DNA from: Cognatishimia coralii
GTDB taxonomy: Bacteria > Pseudomonadota > Alphaproteobacteria > Rhodobacterales > Rhodobacteraceae
Direction: 5' to 3'
NCBI RefSeq assembly: GCF_037478305.1
Contig: NZ_JBBGAZ010000001.1
Location: forward strand, 806,001 to 870,000
Length of the DNA: 64,000 bases
Position 1 is the stretch's first letter, and each line of letters begins with the position of its first letter. Made by a program: the position numbers and the translations under genes. Shown piece after piece: positions 8,765 to 17,130 of the stretch. A model generated the notes under the pieces. That model was not told the DNA's origin and ran no database searches. It saw only the letters and a list, made by a program, of their open reading frames with translations.

Positions 8765-9862
8765 TCAAACGTCCTCTTGGGCCAGATCCCGAACCATCGC
8801 GACCAAATTCGCCGTCGCGTCCGGCATGCCCATCGCAAGCGCCCCTGCACTCATTTCAACAGCCGCATCCGCGTCGCTTAGGATCGCGGCGATCTGGGCC
8901 GTCAGGGTTTCTACATTAAAGGCGGTCTCAGGGATCACAACCGCCCCATCCGCTTCCTCGAGCCCACGCGCATTGGCGCTTTGGTGATCGCCTGTCGCAA
9001 TCGCCAGAGGGATCAGGATCGACGGCCGACCGATGACGGAGATATCAGCGACAGAAGAGGCCCCTGCCCGCGAAATCACCAGTTGCGCTTCGCTCATGCG
9101 CTCGGGGATGTCGGTGAAAAATTCCTGCACATCGGCGGTGATGCCCTGTTCTGCATAAAAGGCAGAGACATTCGCGTGATCCTCGCCCCGCGCCTGATGG
9201 CTGACGCGCAGGTGAGATTTGATCTCATCGGGCAGCATCGCAATCGCAGGTGGCACGACCTCCGAAAGGATCCGCGCGCCCTGGCTGCCGCCAATGACGA
9301 GGATCGACATCGGGTAGTCTCCGGGTGGGATATAGCCGGCGCCCGCGCGGTCCAGAACAGTTTGGCGCACAGGGTTGCCGGTGTGAATGCCGGTAATCCC
9401 CTCGGGCAAAGTTGTTGGCCAAGTACCGCAGGCAATCATGCTGACGCGCTTGGCGAAAGCCTTGTTCACACGCCCCAAAACACCGTTTTGCTCGTGAATC
9501 ATCCGGGGCAGTTTCAACAACACCGCAGCGCCCATGGCTGGAATGGTCGGATAGCCCCCAAAGCCCACAACCACATCAGGCCGATCGCGACGCAGCTTGA
9601 CCACCGCACTCAGCACACCGCCTAAAATGCGAAATGGCGCGGCAAGCTTGGCCACAACCCCACCCCGCGCAAAGGTGGCGGAAGAGACCTGTTCGATCTC
9701 CACGCCTTCGGGAAAGGCTCCGGTATAGCGCGCGCCACGTGCGTCTGTAGACAGCTTCACGCGCCACCCCTGCGCCAACATGGCTTCGGCTAAAGCTTGC
9801 GCCGGGAACATATGGCCCCCGGTGCCTCCTGCTGCCATCAAGAGCAGCGGTTGTTTTGTCAT
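8765..9862 (-). CDS. murG: Undecaprenyldiphospho-muramoylpentapeptide N-acetylglucosaminyltransferase MurG
   Basis: MurG transfers GlcNAc to lipid I to make lipid II at the inner face of the membrane. LLMAAGGTGGHMFPAQALAEAM is the glycine-rich acceptor-binding loop of the GT28 family. VVGFGGYPTIPAM and HEQNGVLGRVNKAFA are conserved N-domain motifs, and VIGGSQGARILSEVV begins the C-terminal UDP-GlcNAc domain, with SRAGASSVADI as the donor-binding region. It has 365 residues. It overlaps the ftsW stop in an ATGA. Confidence 0.98.
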   Translation of the reverse strand: MTKQPLLLMAAGGTGGHMFPAQALAEAMLAQGWRVKLSTDARGARYTGAFPEGVEIEQVSSATFARGGVVAKLAAPFRILGGVLSAVVKLRRDRPDVVVGFGGYPTIPAMGAAVLLKLPRMIHEQNGVLGRVNKAFAKRVSMIACGTWPTTLPEGITGIHTGNPVRQTVLDRAGAGYIPPGDYPMSILVIGGSQGARILSEVVPPAIAMLPDEIKSHLRVSHQARGEDHANVSAFYAEQGITADVQEFFTDIPERMSEAQLVISRAGASSVADISVIGRPSILIPLAIATGDHQSANARGLEEADGAVVIPETAFNVETLTAQIAAILSDADAAVEMSAGALAMGMPDATANLVAMVRDLAQEDV

Positions 9863-11025
9863 CTAATGTGGCCTCGAAGTATATCGCCAAATTCACCCTG
9901 AGCCCGGCTCCGGGTCAGCGCCAGCAACATACCGACTGCGATGCCACCTGCAATAAGAGAAGAGCCGCCATAGCTGACAAACGGCAAAGTCATGCCTTTG
10001 GCGGGCAACAATCTGACAGCGACCCCCAGATTGATCATTGCCTGGATACCAAACATCGCGACCAAACCCGTACCCGCAAGACGGATAAACGGATCACGTT
10101 CCCGCATCAGGCGCAGCAGAGAGCGCGCTACGATGGTGGCATAAAGCGCGATGATGCAAAGGACCAGCACGAGGCCGTATTCCTCGGCAGCCACGGCAAT
10201 AATGAAATCAGTATGCGCATCAGGCAGAGACCATTTCACCTGCCCCTCGCCCACCCCGACGCCGAAAAACCCACCCTCGCGGATCGCGTTTGTGGCGTAG
10301 CCCAGCTGTGTGGTTGGATCGACATCTGCGGTCAGAAACCCATCAATCCGGCGCGCGAAGTGTTCAGAGGCGTTGTAGGCGATGAATCCGCCAATACAGA
10401 CAAAGCCCGCCATGGCGACCAGCAGGGTCATCGGGGCTCCGGCGACGAAGTACATGACGCCCCAACCGAACAGGATCAGGCAGGCCTGCCCAAAGTCGGG
10501 CTGCATCACCAGCGCGCCCACAATGATCAGTGTCAAAAAGATCGACCAGCTTTTGCCTGGAGGTCCGTTGATCTCTTGGCTCGCGGCAAAAAGCCAAGCC
10601 ATCACGACCACGTAAACTGGTTTCAGGAATTCAGAGGGCTGCAGGGCCGCAAAGCCCAGCGAATACCAGCGCACGGCGCCTTTGCCGTAATCGGTCCCAA
10701 ATACCGGCAACAACAACAGCGCCACAAAGGCCATCAAGAAGCCCAAAACGGCCAACCGCCGGATCTCGCGTGGGGATAGCATCGAGACGATGATCATTGT
10801 GACCATCGCCCCACCCACGAAAATTCCTTGGCGCAAAACGTAGTGGAAATAGGGAAAGCCGTTTTTCTCGGCCAAAGGCGGGCTTGCCGCCAACCCCAAT
10901 AACATGCCGATCCCCATCAACCCCAAGACACATGTCAGGGTGATTTTATCAACTGTCCGCCACCATTTCGGAAGAATCGGCTCCACGTCCCGAACTGGGA
11001 CTCCGCCGTAGACCATTTCTGTCAT
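9859..11025 (-). CDS. ftsW: Septal peptidoglycan polymerase FtsW
   Basis: FtsW is the SEDS-family polytopic membrane glycosyltransferase that works with FtsI on lipid II at the septum. About ten hydrophobic segments are visible. SLPDAHTDFIIAVAAEEYG and LPFVSYGGSSLIAGGIAVG are SEDS signatures, and GKGAVRWYSLGFAALQPSEF contains the conserved loop with the PSE motif. ATG at 11025 is preferred over TTG at 11028. It has 388 residues. It is the first gene of the downstream dcw segment, after a 4.7 kb interruption, so it needs a promoter in 11026-11241. Confidence 0.97.
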   Translation of the reverse strand: MTEMVYGGVPVRDVEPILPKWWRTVDKITLTCVLGLMGIGMLLGLAASPPLAEKNGFPYFHYVLRQGIFVGGAMVTMIIVSMLSPREIRRLAVLGFLMAFVALLLLPVFGTDYGKGAVRWYSLGFAALQPSEFLKPVYVVVMAWLFAASQEINGPPGKSWSIFLTLIIVGALVMQPDFGQACLILFGWGVMYFVAGAPMTLLVAMAGFVCIGGFIAYNASEHFARRIDGFLTADVDPTTQLGYATNAIREGGFFGVGVGEGQVKWSLPDAHTDFIIAVAAEEYGLVLVLCIIALYATIVARSLLRLMRERDPFIRLAGTGLVAMFGIQAMINLGVAVRLLPAKGMTLPFVSYGGSSLIAGGIAVGMLLALTRSRAQGEFGDILRGHIR

Positions 11026-11149
11026 CAAAGACCTGCCGATTTGCCTGTTTGCGCCCGGTTCTCCGGATCTGAGGCGAAGTGTACCACGAGTTGGGCTTTA
11101 AGGGAAGTATGGCGGCACAGTCCTCTTGGCAAAATCGCGCTGTGGTGAC

Positions 11150-11167
11150 GTCCATATTGGTATGGAC
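11150..11167. promoter_or_regulatory. Perfect inverted repeat in the ftsW / PNPOx-like divergent region
   Basis: GTCCATA-TTGG-TATGGAC is a 7-bp perfect dyad with a 4-base spacer, in the 216-base gap between two divergent genes (ftsW leftward, the PNPOx-like gene rightward). The size and symmetry suit a dimeric repressor or activator. No U tract follows on either strand, so it is not a terminator. The regulator is unknown. Confidence 0.45.
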
Positions 11168-11241
11168 AGTTTGCACAAAATTGGAACTTTTCCGAAAACC
11201 GATTTCAGGTAGCTAGGGGCCAAAACCAACCGGAGCCCCTC

Positions 11242-11952
11242 ATGACTGATCAGCCAAGCTATCCCATCACCCCGACCAATCGCATCAAACGCGCCCATGA
11301 GCGCGCGGCCTATGATCACGCGAGCGTCCACGCCATTCTGGATGCCGCCGCGCTATGCCATGTTGCCTATGTGATTGACGACCAACCCTATGCCACGCCG
11401 ACCATGTTCTGGCGCGAGGGCTCTCGGCTTTACTGGCACGGAAGTGCGGCAAGCCGGATGATCAAAACCATCCGTCAGGGCGTGAAGGCATGCGTGACGG
11501 TGACCCATTTTGACGGGCTGGTGATTGCTCGGTCTGGTTTCCATCATTCTGCGAACTACCGGACGGTCATGGCCTTTGGCACCGCGCGCCTGCTCGACGA
11601 TCCCGATGAAAAATACGCAGCGCAAATTGCCATGGTGGATCGGCTCTTCCCCGGTCGGACAGAAGGATTACGCAAAGTCACGGATCAGGAACTTAAGGCA
11701 ACGTCATTTATCTACATGGACATCGAAAGCGCGGCGGCCAAGGTTCGGACAGGCACCGTCAAAGACGACGAGGAAGACTACGCCCTGCCCATCCACGCAG
11801 AGATCATTCCAATCCACACAACGCTCGGCACGCCAGAACCCTGCCCGCGCAGCCATACCGAGGCCGCACGCGGCGCAGATCTGGACCTCTATTCTGACGG
11901 TTCCTCGCTTGAGGGTGCCTTGACCCAGGCCTATGGCGAGACATTTGACTAG
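11242..11952 (+). CDS. Pyridoxamine 5'-phosphate oxidase-like flavin-binding protein
   Basis: This 236-residue protein has the split-barrel flavin-binding fold of the PNPOx-like / NimA-type family (COG3467). Visible motifs are ILDAAALCHVAYVIDDQPYA near residues 31-50, TMFWREGSRLYWHGSAAS and VCVTVTHFDGLVIARSG-like strands, and the SANYRTVMAFG segment common to this family. The N-terminus PTNRIKRAHERAAYD is also typical. The substrate is not predictable; members bind FMN, FAD, haem or F420, and the PLP-oxidase name reflects the fold only. It lies just upstream of the DUF4260 gene in the same direction and may share its transcript. It is divergent from ftsW across a gap with a dyad operator candidate. 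Confidence 0.85.
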   Translation: MTDQPSYPITPTNRIKRAHERAAYDHASVHAILDAAALCHVAYVIDDQPYATPTMFWREGSRLYWHGSAASRMIKTIRQGVKACVTVTHFDGLVIARSGFHHSANYRTVMAFGTARLLDDPDEKYAAQIAMVDRLFPGRTEGLRKVTDQELKATSFIYMDIESAAAKVRTGTVKDDEEDYALPIHAEIIPIHTTLGTPEPCPRSHTEAARGADLDLYSDGSSLEGALTQAYGETFD

Positions 11953-12008
11953 GGATTGAAACACACCTGCCCCCTGTCCATATTTTATGCAGATCAAGGG
12001 GGGACGCG

Positions 12009-12368
12009 ATGACAGATACAATCCTATGGCAAAGGCTCGAAGGCCTCTTGGTCTTCGTCGTCTCCGTGGTATATTTCGCCAACCTCGACAGCGGCCTGCC
12101 GATCTGGGCGGCGGTCCTAATCTTCTTCGCGCCGGATCTGTCCTTCGCCGCCTATGCAGCGGGCCCCAAGGTCGGAGCCTTCGCCTATAACCTCGTCCAC
12201 GTCTATGCGCTCGGAGCGGTCTTGATCTTCGCAGGTCTTTTGACGGCCAATGTTTTGATGACAGCCATCGGAGCCTTGATGCTGGCACACACCGGCTTTG
12301 ACCGCGCACTAGGCTATGGGTTGAAGTCCATCAAAGGCTTCAAACACACCCACATGGGCGATCTATGA
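12009..12368 (+). CDS. DUF4260 family membrane protein
   Basis: A 119-residue protein with about four hydrophobic helices (LLVFVVSVVYFANL, LPIWAAVLIFFAPDLSF, LVHVYALGAVLIFAGLL, and the region around VLMTAIGALMLAHTGFDR) and a short basic end. The pattern FFAPDLSFAAYAAGPKVGA with NLVHVY and HTGFDRALGYGLK matches DUF4260 as I know it. Function is unknown. AAGGGGG lies 6 bases before the ATG. It is 56 bases after the PNPOx-like gene and is followed at once by a strong terminator. Confidence 0.83.
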   Translation: MTDTILWQRLEGLLVFVVSVVYFANLDSGLPIWAAVLIFFAPDLSFAAYAAGPKVGAFAYNLVHVYALGAVLIFAGLLTANVLMTAIGALMLAHTGFDRALGYGLKSIKGFKHTHMGDL

Positions 12369-12370
12369 CA

Positions 12371-12400
12371 AAAGCCCCGCCAAAGCGGGGCTTTCTTTTT
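12371..12400. terminator. Bidirectional intrinsic terminator between DUF4260 and phoX
   Basis: A perfect stem AAAGCCCCGC/GCGGGGCTTT (12371-12380 with 12385-12394, 4-base loop) is followed by CTTTTT on the plus strand and preceded by AAAA, giving TTTT on the minus strand. It sits between two convergent genes. Confidence 0.92.
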
Positions 12401-12416
12401 CTATTAGAAAAAGGCC

Positions 12417-14291
12417 TTAGCCGATGACGCCACCGTCGGTGCGCTTCACGGCAACCACGCAAGAGCGCGGCAACGTGCCTGGGCCGTCTGGGAAGTCAGC
12501 CGCCGGGTGCTGGATACCAACAAAGGCCGTCCGGCGATCCAGGGACCAGCACAGACCCGTCACTTCACAACGGTTCGGACCGGTCATAAAGCGCACGATC
12601 TCACCCGTCGCAGGATCACCGATCAGCATCTGGTTGTTGCCCTGCCCCGCAAAGTCGCCTTCGTTCTTATAATCGCCGTCGGTCTGGATCCACAGCAGGC
12701 CTTTGCTGTCAAACTGCATACCGTCCGGGCTGTTGAACATATTGCCCGTGTTGACGTTCGCAGAGCCTGCGCGGTCGTCATCAAATATAGTCGGGTTGCC
12801 CGCCATCACATAGAGATCCCATGTGAACTTGGTATCAGTGTGATCGCCATTTACAGGACGCCAGCGCACGATCTGACCGAACTTATTGGCCTCACGCGGG
12901 TTTGGACCGCCCACAGGGGTTTCATCCCCACCTGCGTTGGTTTTCAGACCACGGTTCTTGTTGTTGGTCAGCGCGCAATAGGCTTCGACTTTCAGAGGGT
13001 TCACAGCCACCCACTCTGGGCGGTCCATCGTGGTCGCACCCACTTTGGAGCCTGCCACACGGGTGTGAATGCAGATCTCCTCGGCGGTCATGCCGGTCGC
13101 TTCTGGGGTCAGAGCAATCCATTCACCGCTCAGATCGTCGTTGAATTTCGCCACATAAAGCTGACCGTCGCTCAGCAGACCCTCGGTGCTGCCGCCTTCG
13201 ACATAAGCGTCCTTGGAGACGAACTTATAAAGGAACTCGCCGCGCTCATCGTCGCCCATATAGACAACCACGCGACCATCTGCGGCCAGAACGGTTTCTG
13301 CGTTCTCGTGCTTGAAACGACCCAGAGCAGTGCGTTTCTTTGGCGTCGAGGTCGGATCCGTCGCGTCAATCTCGACGATATAGCCGTGACGGTTTGGTTC
13401 GTTGATGTTTTTGCTCAGGTCGAAACGGTCATCAAACTTCTCAAACCCGTAGCGGGACTTGGTTTTGATACCATAGCGCTTGAACTCTGCTGGCAGCTCT
13501 TGCTCAGCATCGGCCGAGCCGAAATAGCCGTTAAAGTTCTCTTCGCAGGTCAGGTAGGTGCCCCAAGGGGTCTCGCCATTGCCGCAGTTGTTCCAGGTGC
13601 CCAGAACAGTCTTCGCCATTGGGTCCGCATCAGTTTTCAGCAGATCATGGCCAGCAGCCGGACCGGTCAGTTCCATCGGCGTGTCGATGGTGATGCGACG
13701 GTTGAACTCAGAGTCCAGAACCACGTCCCAGCCATTCGCGCCCTCTTCGATTTCGAGGATCGAAATACCATGGGCGTTCTTCATTTTCTGAACGTCATCG
13801 GCATTGATCGCCTTGCCATCTTCGCGGTTGTTCAGCAGAACTTTGTTTTGAATATACTCGTTGTTCACCGCGAGTATCTGTTTGTCGCCCTTGGCAAAGA
13901 TCGCCATACCGTCGGTGTTGTCACCAAACGCACGCGCTTGGGTTTCCGCAGTGCCACCGGTCGCTTGGTCCACGTCAGGTGTGCCAGACCACAAAGGCTG
14001 ACCCCATTTGACCAAAACCTCCCACTCATAGCCCTCAGGCAGAGTGATGGTGTTCGCGGTGGATGTTGGGATCGGGTTAAAGCCAAAACGGTTGGCTGCC
14101 TGCGCCTCAGAGGCCAGGAAAGTCGTGCCCATAACGGCCGCGCCAGATCCAAAGGCCACAACACCGCCCAGAAACCCGCGGCGAGACATCGCCGCGTCGA
14201 CTACGGCATCAAAACCGTTGTCCTCTGGGCGCGGGTCGCGCAGTTCGTCATAGTCATCAAAGGAAAGCTCGTCGATGTCGTGCTCACGCAT
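12417..14291 (-). CDS. phoX: PhoX family phosphatase (DUF839), Tat-exported
   Basis: PhoX-type enzymes are Ca/Fe-dependent alkaline phosphatases exported folded to the periplasm; this one has 624 residues, the usual length. A 34-residue acidic leader precedes the twin-arginine signal SRRGFLGG (residues 36-43) and a hydrophobic stretch ending in EAQA (about 65). Visible family features are TLPEGYEWEVLVKWGQPL, NNEYIQN, the LTCEENFNGYFG segment (Cys-Glu-Glu of the metal cluster), HENAETV and RPEWVAVNP. It is transcribed toward the shared terminator at 12371-12400. A direct-repeat element resembling a Pho box lies upstream (14375-14407), consistent with phosphate control but unproven. Confidence 0.92.
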   Translation of the reverse strand: MREHDIDELSFDDYDELRDPRPEDNGFDAVVDAAMSRRGFLGGVVAFGSGAAVMGTTFLASEAQAANRFGFNPIPTSTANTITLPEGYEWEVLVKWGQPLWSGTPDVDQATGGTAETQARAFGDNTDGMAIFAKGDKQILAVNNEYIQNKVLLNNREDGKAINADDVQKMKNAHGISILEIEEGANGWDVVLDSEFNRRITIDTPMELTGPAAGHDLLKTDADPMAKTVLGTWNNCGNGETPWGTYLTCEENFNGYFGSADAEQELPAEFKRYGIKTKSRYGFEKFDDRFDLSKNINEPNRHGYIVEIDATDPTSTPKKRTALGRFKHENAETVLAADGRVVVYMGDDERGEFLYKFVSKDAYVEGGSTEGLLSDGQLYVAKFNDDLSGEWIALTPEATGMTAEEICIHTRVAGSKVGATTMDRPEWVAVNPLKVEAYCALTNNKNRGLKTNAGGDETPVGGPNPREANKFGQIVRWRPVNGDHTDTKFTWDLYVMAGNPTIFDDDRAGSANVNTGNMFNSPDGMQFDSKGLLWIQTDGDYKNEGDFAGQGNNQMLIGDPATGEIVRFMTGPNRCEVTGLCWSLDRRTAFVGIQHPAADFPDGPGTLPRSCVVAVKRTDGGVIG

Positions 14292-14374
14292 TGGGAAATC
14301 CTTGTCGTTTGCTGGATAATGAGGGCCCTTCCCTAGCGCGCGGCAGGCAACGAATTCGTTGCAGATTTGTATGA

Positions 14375-14407
14375 TCTAGATGACGGTTTATTTGCCGTTT
14401 TGTGACG
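14375..14407 (-). promoter_or_regulatory. Candidate Pho box upstream of phoX
   Basis: Read on the minus strand there are three consecutive 11-base units: CGTCACAAAAC, GGCAAATAAAC and CGTCATCTAGA. The PhoB consensus is 11-base direct repeats of CTGTCAT followed by an A/T-rich tail. Units 1 and 3 keep the GTCA core and units 1 and 2 the A-rich tail. A TACAAA that could act as -10 begins eight bases after the last GTCAT. The match is imperfect. Confidence 0.35.
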
Positions 14408-14483
14408 CCAAAAAATCGAGCAAATTGGTTAACAAATTGCTTATCGCTTGACCTTCGCCTCTCGGCTCAGGCATGGGCGTCTC

Positions 14484-15662
14484 ATGCAAGTCAAAACTCT
14501 GATCCTTGGTGCCGGAGCCGCCGGAATGATGTGCGCAGCCCATGCGGGGGGTGACACTCTGGTGGTCGATCACGCAAAGGCCCCGGGCGAGAAAATTCGC
14601 ATCTCGGGGGGCGGACGCTGCAATTTCACCAATATGTACGCAGGGCCCGAAAATTTCCTGAGCGGCAATCCGCATTTCTGCAAAAGCGCGCTCAGCCGGT
14701 ATACCCAATGGGATTTCATCGACCTCGTCGCGCGCCACGGCATCGCCTATCACGAGAAAACTCTGGGCCAGCTGTTTTGCGATGAATCCTCGAAAGACAT
14801 CATCCAAATGTTGCTGTCTGAGCTGCGCAACGCAGGCGCGGACCTGTGGCTGAAGACGTCGATCCTGTCGGTCACGCGCAGCGACGGTGTCTTTGAGGTT
14901 TCACTCGACAAAGACGGCACAACAATCACCGTCACGGCTCAAAATCTGGTTCTAGCCACCGGAGGCAAATCCATCCCCAAAATGGGCGCAACCGGTCTCG
15001 CCTATGACCTGGCGCGTCAATTTGGCCTGAACGTCACCGAAACACGCGCGGGCCTCGTGCCTTTCACATTCTCGGACGGGCGGTTCAAAGCCCTTTCCGG
15101 CGTCGCTCTTCCCGTGCAGGCATCGCTCCCATCCACCTCATTTGACGAAGCGCTGCTCTTCACGCACCGAGGCCTATCCGGCCCCTCTGTTCTGCAGATC
15201 AGCTCTTACTGGCGCGAAGGCCAGAAGGTTGCCTTTGACCTCTATCCGCAAGGCGGTCTTTACGAGGCCCTGCGTGCCAAACGCACCGAGGATGGGCGCA
15301 AAAACCTCTCGACTATTCTGGCGCAATTTATCCCCGCGAAACTCGTTGATTTCCTCGCCAAAGACCTCGCACTCAGCGGCAATATCGCTGATCAATCTGA
15401 CGCCAAACTGCGCGCCCTCACGGACGCCGTCCACACCTGGCACCTCACCCCCAGCGGCACCGAAGGCTATCGCACTGCTGAAGTCACGCTTGGTGGCATC
15501 GACACCGACGCGCTGTCGTCAAAAACCATGGAAGCCAAATCCGTCCCCGGCCTCTACGCCATCGGCGAAGCCGTCGACGTGACGGGTTGGCTTGGAGGAT
15601 TCAACTTCCAATGGGCCTGGAGCTCGGGCTTTGCGGCCGGCACCGCAATCGCGGCCAGCTAG
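14484..15662 (+). CDS. BaiN/RdsA (HI0933) family NAD(P)/FAD-dependent oxidoreductase
   Basis: A 392-residue flavoprotein of the HI0933/BaiN family. TLILGAGAAGMMCAAHAG is the N-terminal FAD dinucleotide motif, KIRISGGGRCNFTNM the family signature, and LVLATGGKSIPKMGATG the second FAD motif. The C-terminal GLYAIGEAVDVTGWLGGFN binds FAD ribose. BaiN itself acts on bile-acid intermediates, but most marine members have no known substrate. The ATG at 14484 places the Rossmann strand at residues 2-7; a longer frame to 14448 has no family match. It is divergent from phoX and convergent with murD. Confidence 0.88.
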   Translation: MQVKTLILGAGAAGMMCAAHAGGDTLVVDHAKAPGEKIRISGGGRCNFTNMYAGPENFLSGNPHFCKSALSRYTQWDFIDLVARHGIAYHEKTLGQLFCDESSKDIIQMLLSELRNAGADLWLKTSILSVTRSDGVFEVSLDKDGTTITVTAQNLVLATGGKSIPKMGATGLAYDLARQFGLNVTETRAGLVPFTFSDGRFKALSGVALPVQASLPSTSFDEALLFTHRGLSGPSVLQISSYWREGQKVAFDLYPQGGLYEALRAKRTEDGRKNLSTILAQFIPAKLVDFLAKDLALSGNIADQSDAKLRALTDAVHTWHLTPSGTEGYRTAEVTLGGIDTDALSSKTMEAKSVPGLYAIGEAVDVTGWLGGFNFQWAWSSGFAAGTAIAAS

Positions 15663-15670
15663 GCTTTTTC

Positions 15671-15697
15671 TCTTGCCAAAAATATCCCCGCCGGAGG
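15671..15697 (+). repeat. Dispersed intergenic motif, copy 1
   Basis: Contains CTTGCCAAAAATA followed by TCCCCGCCGGAGG. It lies between the convergent ends of the BaiN-like gene and murD. It shares its core with copies at 31517, 40751 and 61221, all on the same strand. Confidence 0.6.
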
Positions 15698-15717
15698 CAT
15701 CCCACGCGGGCCACACC

Positions 15718-17118
15718 CTATGACAGCTGGGCTTTCACAAGCTCTGCAAAGTGATCGCCACGTTTCTCGAAACTGTCGTATTGATCAAAGCTCGCCGCAG
15801 CAGGCGCCAGCAAAACCGTCTCGCCTTCTTGCGCCTCGGCCACCGCCTTAGCGACCGCCGTCTCCATATCCGTGCAAACCTCGGCCTCAACCCCGCCCAA
15901 TTGCATCGCAAAAGTCGCAGCCTCACGCCCAATCACATAGGCCTTCACGACCTCACCCGTGGCCGCCTGCACCGCCTCAAGCCCACCATCCTTCTGCAAC
16001 CCACCACAGATCCAGCGGATCTTTTTGAAGGCCCCAAGCGCCTTTGCCGCCGCATCCACATTAGTGGCCTTACTGTCATTCACATAGGTCACACCACCCG
16101 CCTCAGCGATAATCTGCGAGCGATGCGGCAGACCTGCGAAGCTATGAAATGCCTGCTCTATCACCCGCGGCGCAAGCCCAAGCGCGCGACAGACCGCATA
16201 GGCCGCACAGGCGTTCTGATGATTGTGCACACCGGGCAGGCCTTTCACAGACCGCAGATCAATCGAGCCGACCTGCTTGCCCTTGCGATACTCAGACAAG
16301 AAGCCCTTCTTGGCAAAGACCTGCCAGCCCGGCCCAGTCAGTTTCTGGTCAACCGACATGCGGATCACGCGGTCGTCCGCCAGGCCTTCAGAGAGCTGAT
16401 TGGCCAGATACAGCCCCTCATCCTCGTCAATCCCAATCACAGCGCGGTCCGGCCCGCCTTCGGCAAAGAGCCGCCGCTTGGCCGCGAAATAGCCGCCCAT
16501 GCCAGCATGGCGATCCAGATGATCTGGAGACAGGTTCGTGAAAACTGCAATATCCGGCGTCAGAGATCGTGCGAGATCGGTCTGATAGCTCGACAGCTCC
16601 AGCACCACGACCTCGCCATCAATCGCTGGATCAATATCCAGAACACCGCGCCCGATATTGCCTGCGAGCTGACAGGGGCGGTTGGCGGCCTCCAGAACGT
16701 GATGGATTAAGGCCGAAGTGGTGGACTTGCCGTTGGATCCGGTCACCGCGACGACTTTGGGCAGCGTGTCGAACTTATCCCAATCCCTTGTCGCGAAGCT
16801 GCGGAAAAACAGGCCAATATCATTGTCCACGGCTACACCTGCGGCCAGAGCAGCCTTCACAACAGGATTTGGCGTCGGATAAAGATGCGGAATACCAGGC
16901 GAGACAATCAGGCTGGTGATACCCTCAAACGCGCCCTGCTTCGCGAGTTCCTTGATTGCAAAGCCTTCATCCTCCGCCGCCGCGCGCGCGGCTGGGTTGT
17001 CGTCCCAACAGATCGGAATCGCTCCTCCCTCGCGCAGCGCGCGGGCCGTCGCAAGACCAGAACGGCCAAGGCCGAGAACGGCGATCTGATGGCCCTTATA
17101 TCCGACAACAGGTATCAT
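15718..17118 (-). CDS. murD: UDP-N-acetylmuramoyl-L-alanine--D-glutamate ligase MurD
   Basis: MurD adds D-glutamate to UDP-MurNAc-L-Ala with ATP. IAVLGLGRSGLATARAL is the N-terminal UDP-binding motif, VVAVTGSNGKSTTSALIHH the P-loop, LSPDHLDRHAGMGGYFAAK the carbamylated-lysine region, and VTYVNDSKATNVDAAAKAL the C-terminal signature. It has 466 residues. ATG at 17118 has a GAGGGGA stretch upstream. It is the last gene of the mraZ-to-murD segment and converges on the BaiN-like gene. Confidence 0.98.
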   Translation of the reverse strand: MIPVVGYKGHQIAVLGLGRSGLATARALREGGAIPICWDDNPAARAAAEDEGFAIKELAKQGAFEGITSLIVSPGIPHLYPTPNPVVKAALAAGVAVDNDIGLFFRSFATRDWDKFDTLPKVVAVTGSNGKSTTSALIHHVLEAANRPCQLAGNIGRGVLDIDPAIDGEVVVLELSSYQTDLARSLTPDIAVFTNLSPDHLDRHAGMGGYFAAKRRLFAEGGPDRAVIGIDEDEGLYLANQLSEGLADDRVIRMSVDQKLTGPGWQVFAKKGFLSEYRKGKQVGSIDLRSVKGLPGVHNHQNACAAYAVCRALGLAPRVIEQAFHSFAGLPHRSQIIAEAGGVTYVNDSKATNVDAAAKALGAFKKIRWICGGLQKDGGLEAVQAATGEVVKAYVIGREAATFAMQLGGVEAEVCTDMETAVAKAVAEAQEGETVLLAPAAASFDQYDSFEKRGDHFAELVKAQLS

Positions 17119-17130
17119 CGGTGCGTCCCC

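Noticed and set aside
12507..14336. 609-codon open frame on the plus strand opposite phoX
   Set aside because: It is antisense to a clear PhoX gene with a Tat signal and has no recognisable domain; long antisense frames are common in GC-rich coding DNA.
14420..14440. GGTTAACAAATTGCTTATC as a CtrA site
   Set aside because: The spacing and second half-site do not fit TTAA-N7-TTAA.
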